This document shows positions 7,369 to 9,854 of a DNA stretch of 9,854 nt, one piece after another. Both the position numbers and the translations under genes were made by a program. The first letter of the stretch is position 1. Each line of letters opens with the position of its first letter. The notes under the pieces were generated by a model. The model was not told where the DNA came from and searched no databases. It saw only the letters and a list, made by a program, of their open reading frames with translations. Source of the DNA: Fidelibacterota bacterium (GTDB lineage: Bacteria > Fidelibacterota > Marinisomatia > Marinisomatales > J089); NCBI GenBank assembly GCA_003695105.1, contig RFIZ01000113.1, positions 1-9,854 on the forward strand. Reading direction: 5' to 3'.

Positions 7369-8593
7369 GGACATCCCCCAGGCCTGGCTGGGCTATCGCT
7401 GTGTGGGCTGCTCCCGGGAATTTCCGCCGGAGGGCACACCCACCACCTGTCCCGACTGTGGGGACAATCTGGACGCGGTCTACGATCTCCCCTATCTAAA
7501 GCGGCACGTTTCCCGGGACCGGGTGGCCGTCCAACCCTTTCGCCATCACTGGCGGTACGCGCCCCTGCTGCCCGTTTCCCCGCCGCCGGATCCCGTCCTG
7601 GCGGTGGGGGCTACCCCCCTGATCGCGGCACCGCGTCTGGCCACCGCCCTGGGCCTGAGTCATCTCTGGCTCAAGGATGACAGTCGTCAGCCGTCCGGCT
7701 CCCTCAAAGACCGGGCTTCCGATCTGGCCCTGCGGCACGCCCACATCACCGGGCACCATCACCTCATTGCCGCCTCCACCGGCAATGCCGCCGCTTCCCT
7801 GGCCTGTCTGGGCGCCGCCGCCGGAAAGCAGGTGACCATTCTGGCGCCGGCCACGGCTCCCCGGGCCAAGCAGGTGCAAATCCTGATCTACGGAGCCCGC
7901 CTGATTCCGGTGAAAGGGTCCTATGATACGGCTTTTGACCTCAGCCTGGCGCTGAGTCGCCGCCAACACCTGTATTGCCGGAATACGGGCATCAATCCCG
8001 TCCTGACGGAAGGGAAAAAGACCGTGGCCCTGGAAATAGGAGAACAACTGGCCTGGAGGGTTCCGGACGTGGTGGCCGTTCCAGTGGGAGACGGCTGTAT
8101 TCTGGGAGCCGTGTACAAGGGCTTTCAGGAAGCCCGGGACCTGGGCTGGGTGGACCGGGTTCCCCGACTGCTGGCGGTCCAGGCGGCCGGATCGGACGCG
8201 GTCGTCTCCAGCTGGGAACAGGACCATCCGGTGGAGGTGCAGGCCCGGACCGTGGCCGACAGTATCGCCGTGAATCGGCCCCGGGATCTGACCAAGGCGC
8301 TGCGGGCGATTCGGGCATCGGAGGGCCGGGCCCTGCGGGTGACGGATGCGGACATCCTGGAGGCTCAACAACTCTGTGCCCGTACCACCGGTCTGTTCGG
8401 CGAACCGGCGGCCGTCACGGCTCTGGCCGGCTGTCGGCAGGCCCGTCAGCTCGGATGGATCGGGCCCGACGACCGGGTCGTGTGCCTGTTCACCGGCACC
8501 GGTCTGAAAGACATCCCGGCGGCGGAACAACAGCTTTCCTGGCCCCGGGCGGTACCCCCCGATCTGGACACCCTCCTGCGAGACGGACCATGA
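7355..8593 (+). CDS. Threonine synthase-like PLP enzyme with N-terminal zinc ribbon
   Basis: A roughly 412-residue fold-type II PLP enzyme resembling threonine synthase. An N-terminal zinc ribbon has C16-x2-C19 and C32-x2-C35 (YRCVGCS, then CPDCG), followed by VYDLPYL as in ribbon-bearing ThrC proteins. The PLP lysine is K118 in PSGSLKDRAS, the substrate loop is STGNAAAS at 141-148, the phosphate loop is GDGCILG at 245-251, and the C-terminal GLFGEPAAVTA and FTGTGLKDI are typical of threonine synthases. The start is uncertain. ATG at 7310 would overlap the previous gene by 59 bases and ATG at 7319 by 50. TTG at 7355 overlaps by only 14 and best suits the tight junctions elsewhere. None has a convincing ribosome binding site. 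No homoserine-pathway gene is nearby, so a catabolic role alongside the preceding PLP enzyme is more likely than threonine biosynthesis (inference). It overlaps the next gene by ATGA. Confidence 0.9.
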   Translation: MSATKDIPQAWLGYRCVGCSREFPPEGTPTTCPDCGDNLDAVYDLPYLKRHVSRDRVAVQPFRHHWRYAPLLPVSPPPDPVLAVGATPLIAAPRLATALGLSHLWLKDDSRQPSGSLKDRASDLALRHAHITGHHHLIAASTGNAAASLACLGAAAGKQVTILAPATAPRAKQVQILIYGARLIPVKGSYDTAFDLSLALSRRQHLYCRNTGINPVLTEGKKTVALEIGEQLAWRVPDVVAVPVGDGCILGAVYKGFQEARDLGWVDRVPRLLAVQAAGSDAVVSSWEQDHPVEVQARTVADSIAVNRPRDLTKALRAIRASEGRALRVTDADILEAQQLCARTTGLFGEPAAVTALAGCRQARQLGWIGPDDRVVCLFTGTGLKDIPAAEQQLSWPRAVPPDLDTLLRDGP

Positions 8594-9060
8594 GCGACCC
8601 GATCGTACTGCACGTTACCGTCAATGGACGCGCTGTGACCCGGGCCGTCGATCCCGCCCTGCGGCTCATCGACTTTCTCCGGGAGGAACTCCGCCTCACC
8701 GGGACCAAGGAAAGTTGCGGCGAAGGGGAATGCGGCTCCTGCACCGTGCTGTTGAACGGGAAGCCCGTCACCTCCTGCCTGATTCTGGCGGTGGAAACGG
8801 AGGGTCAGGAGATCACGACCATCGAAGGGTTGGCGGAGGACGGTCTGGGAGCGGCCGTTCAGGAGGCGTTCATCCGGGATCACGCCGTTCAGTGCGGCTA
8901 CTGCATCCCGGGCATGGTGCTCATGGGGGCGGTCCTGCGCCGGGATCATCCCGATGCCGGCCGGGAGGAACTCCGCACCCTGTTGGCCGGCAATCTCTGC
9001 CGGTGCACCGGCTATGAAAAAATTCTGGATGCCATTCTGGACCGGGAGGAAGACCGGTGA
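8590..9060 (+). CDS. Xanthine dehydrogenase family [2Fe-2S] subunit
   Basis: A 156-residue small electron-transfer subunit with both clusters of molybdenum hydroxylases. The N-terminal plant-ferredoxin domain has C43, C48, C51 and C63 (CGEGECGSC, spacing C-x4-C-x2-C-x11-C). The C-terminal helical domain has C102 and C105 (QCGYCIPGM), then C137 and C139 (LCRCTGY). Q101, before the third pair, corresponds to the glutamine that contacts the molybdopterin cofactor in this family. The length is normal for a stand-alone subunit (E. coli XdhC, B. subtilis PucE). ATG at 8590 overlaps the preceding stop. The same frame stays open back to 7975, but that stretch lies inside the threonine synthase-like gene and has no domain of its own. 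It passes electrons from the Mo subunit to the FAD subunit encoded next. The most likely Mo partner in this window is the gene at the left end. Confidence 0.96.
   Translation: MSDPIVLHVTVNGRAVTRAVDPALRLIDFLREELRLTGTKESCGEGECGSCTVLLNGKPVTSCLILAVETEGQEITTIEGLAEDGLGAAVQEAFIRDHAVQCGYCIPGMVLMGAVLRRDHPDAGREELRTLLAGNLCRCTGYEKILDAILDREEDR
9044..9050 (+). promoter_or_regulatory. Ribosome binding site supporting the GTG start of the FAD subunit
   Basis: GGGAGGA lies 6 bases before GTG at 9057, inside the end of the FeS subunit gene. It supports the GTG start and translational coupling between the two subunits. Confidence 0.65.
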
Positions 9061-9854
9061 AATACCTGCGTCCCGCCACCCTCTTGGAAGCGGTTAAGCT
9101 CCAGTCGGTCCATCCCCAGGCCCGGCTGCTGGCCGGGGGAACGGACCTCATGGTACGGCGGACCACCTGGCTGAAGCCGGATGCCACCCTCATCGATATC
9201 AAAGCCCTGCCGGAACTTCAGGGTCTCCAGTCGGAAGACCACCGGCTATGGATCGGCGCTCTCACGACGGTTGAAACCCTGCGGACCAGCCCGATAGTGC
9301 GGGAGCGGTTTCCGGCTCTGGCCCAGGCCGGCGACCGCTTTGCCGGCCTCCAGATCCGCCACCGGGCCACCCTGGGCGGCAACCTGGTGAACGCCTCCCC
9401 CGCCGGGGATCTGATTCCGCCTCTCTATGTCTATCAGGCCCGGGTCCACCTGGCGTCTGCCGCCGGGTCCCGGACGCTGGCAATCGTCGACTTCTTCCGG
9501 GGCCCGGGGGTCACGGCCCGGCAACCGGACGAAATCCTGACCGGCGTCACCCTGCCGTATCCCACCGGCGAAAGTGCCTTTTTCAAGGTGGGTAACCGGG
9601 AGGCCATGGCCATTTCGGTGGTGAACGGAGCCCTGCGCTGGGAGGTGGCGGAGGGGCGTTTCCGGGACCTGGTTGTGGCGGCCGGCGCCGTGGCGCCGAC
9701 GGTGGTGTACTGCCGCCGGTTCACCTCGGCCCTGCTGGAGGGCCGTCCGCTAGCAAAAGCTTTGGAAGCGCTGGAAGCGGACATCGCTCCCATCGACGAT
9801 CTCCGGGCTTCGGCCTGGTACCGGCGCCGGGTCCTGGCCCGGCTGCTGGAGGAT
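9057..9854 (+). CDS. Xanthine dehydrogenase family, FAD-binding subunit (3' partial)
   Basis: FAD-binding middle subunit of a molybdenum hydroxylase, taking electrons from the FeS subunit and passing them to NAD+ or another acceptor. The visible 266 residues contain the two FAD motifs: AGGTDL at 26-31 and the diphosphate-binding LGGNLVNASPAGD at 106-118. The start of the C-terminal CO-dehydrogenase-flavoprotein-like domain (KVGNREAMAISVVNGAL) is also present. Family members are about 270-300 residues, so only a short C-terminal part should be missing beyond the right edge. The start is GTG in a GTGA overlap with the FeS subunit stop, confirmed by the well-placed GGGAGGA and by the protein opening MKYLRPATLLEAV, typical of the family. 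The positional counterpart in E. coli is YgfM (next to SsnA) or XdhB; which one fits better cannot be decided here. Confidence 0.95.
   Translation, partial: MKYLRPATLLEAVKLQSVHPQARLLAGGTDLMVRRTTWLKPDATLIDIKALPELQGLQSEDHRLWIGALTTVETLRTSPIVRERFPALAQAGDRFAGLQIRHRATLGGNLVNASPAGDLIPPLYVYQARVHLASAAGSRTLAIVDFFRGPGVTARQPDEILTGVTLPYPTGESAFFKVGNREAMAISVVNGALRWEVAEGRFRDLVVAAGAVAPTVVYCRRFTSALLEGRPLAKALEALEADIAPIDDLRASAWYRRRVLARLLED

Noticed and set aside
5887..7374. 495-codon open frame on the - strand opposite the first PLP enzyme
   Set aside because: It spans almost exactly the + strand gene and has no domain of its own. The + strand has ordered PLP motifs and a strong ribosome binding site.
7975..8589. 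In-frame upstream extension of the [2Fe-2S] subunit
   Set aside because: The extension lies wholly inside the threonine synthase-like gene in another frame and is Gly/Arg/Ser-rich low-complexity translation. The ATG at 8590 gives a normal-length subunit and an ATGA junction.
7355..8593. Part of a threonine biosynthesis operon
   Set aside because: No homoserine dehydrogenase, homoserine kinase or aspartokinase is nearby. The neighbours are purine-catabolic and molybdenum hydroxylase genes.
2178..9060. TGA codons at gene ends as possible selenocysteine codons
   Set aside because: Each TGA terminates a protein of normal family length and most overlap the next start. Reading through would run into a different frame's gene, and no family member here is known to carry selenocysteine at that point.

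Overview
The window is a single dense, co-directional gene block: eight protein-coding genes, all on the + strand, two of them cut by the window edges. Six of the seven gene junctions are start/stop overlaps and the seventh leaves only about 4-10 bases between genes, so it reads as the interior of one long operon. No promoter, terminator, RNA gene, mobile element or CRISPR array is visible, and no gene-free stretch approaches 300 bases.

Layout: (1) the molybdenum-binding subunit of a xanthine dehydrogenase-family enzyme, running in from the left edge; (2) an SsnA-type aminohydrolase; (3) a YgeY-type M20 metallohydrolase; (4) the knotted carbamoyltransferase YgeW; (5) an unusual ~486-residue fold-type II PLP enzyme; (6) a threonine synthase-like PLP enzyme with an N-terminal zinc ribbon; (7) the [2Fe-2S] subunit and (8) the FAD subunit of a xanthine dehydrogenase-family enzyme, the last running off the right edge. 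Genes 1, 7 and 8 together supply the three parts of one molybdenum hydroxylase, but the Mo part is separated from the other two by five genes.

SsnA, YgeY and YgeW, together with a xanthine dehydrogenase, are the hallmark set of the Escherichia coli xdh-yge-ssnA region and of the anaerobic purine/urate catabolic clusters of gut and environmental anaerobes. The likely logic (inference) is: the molybdenum hydroxylase interconverts purine oxidation states; SsnA and YgeY act as hydrolases on ring or ring-opened intermediates; YgeW moves a carbamoyl group, probably recovering carbamoyl phosphate for ATP; and a PLP-dependent lyase breaks down an amino acid-like remnant. In E. coli the last job is assigned to YgeX (2,3-diaminopropionate ammonia-lyase). 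No YgeX is seen here; its position next to YgeW is held instead by two different PLP enzymes. That replacement is the most interesting feature of the window.

The DNA is GC-rich (roughly 60% or a little above, by eye) and several genes carry strong purine-rich ribosome binding sites. This suggests a GC-rich anaerobic or facultative bacterium, perhaps a GC-rich Bacillota lineage, but the sequence alone does not settle the taxon.
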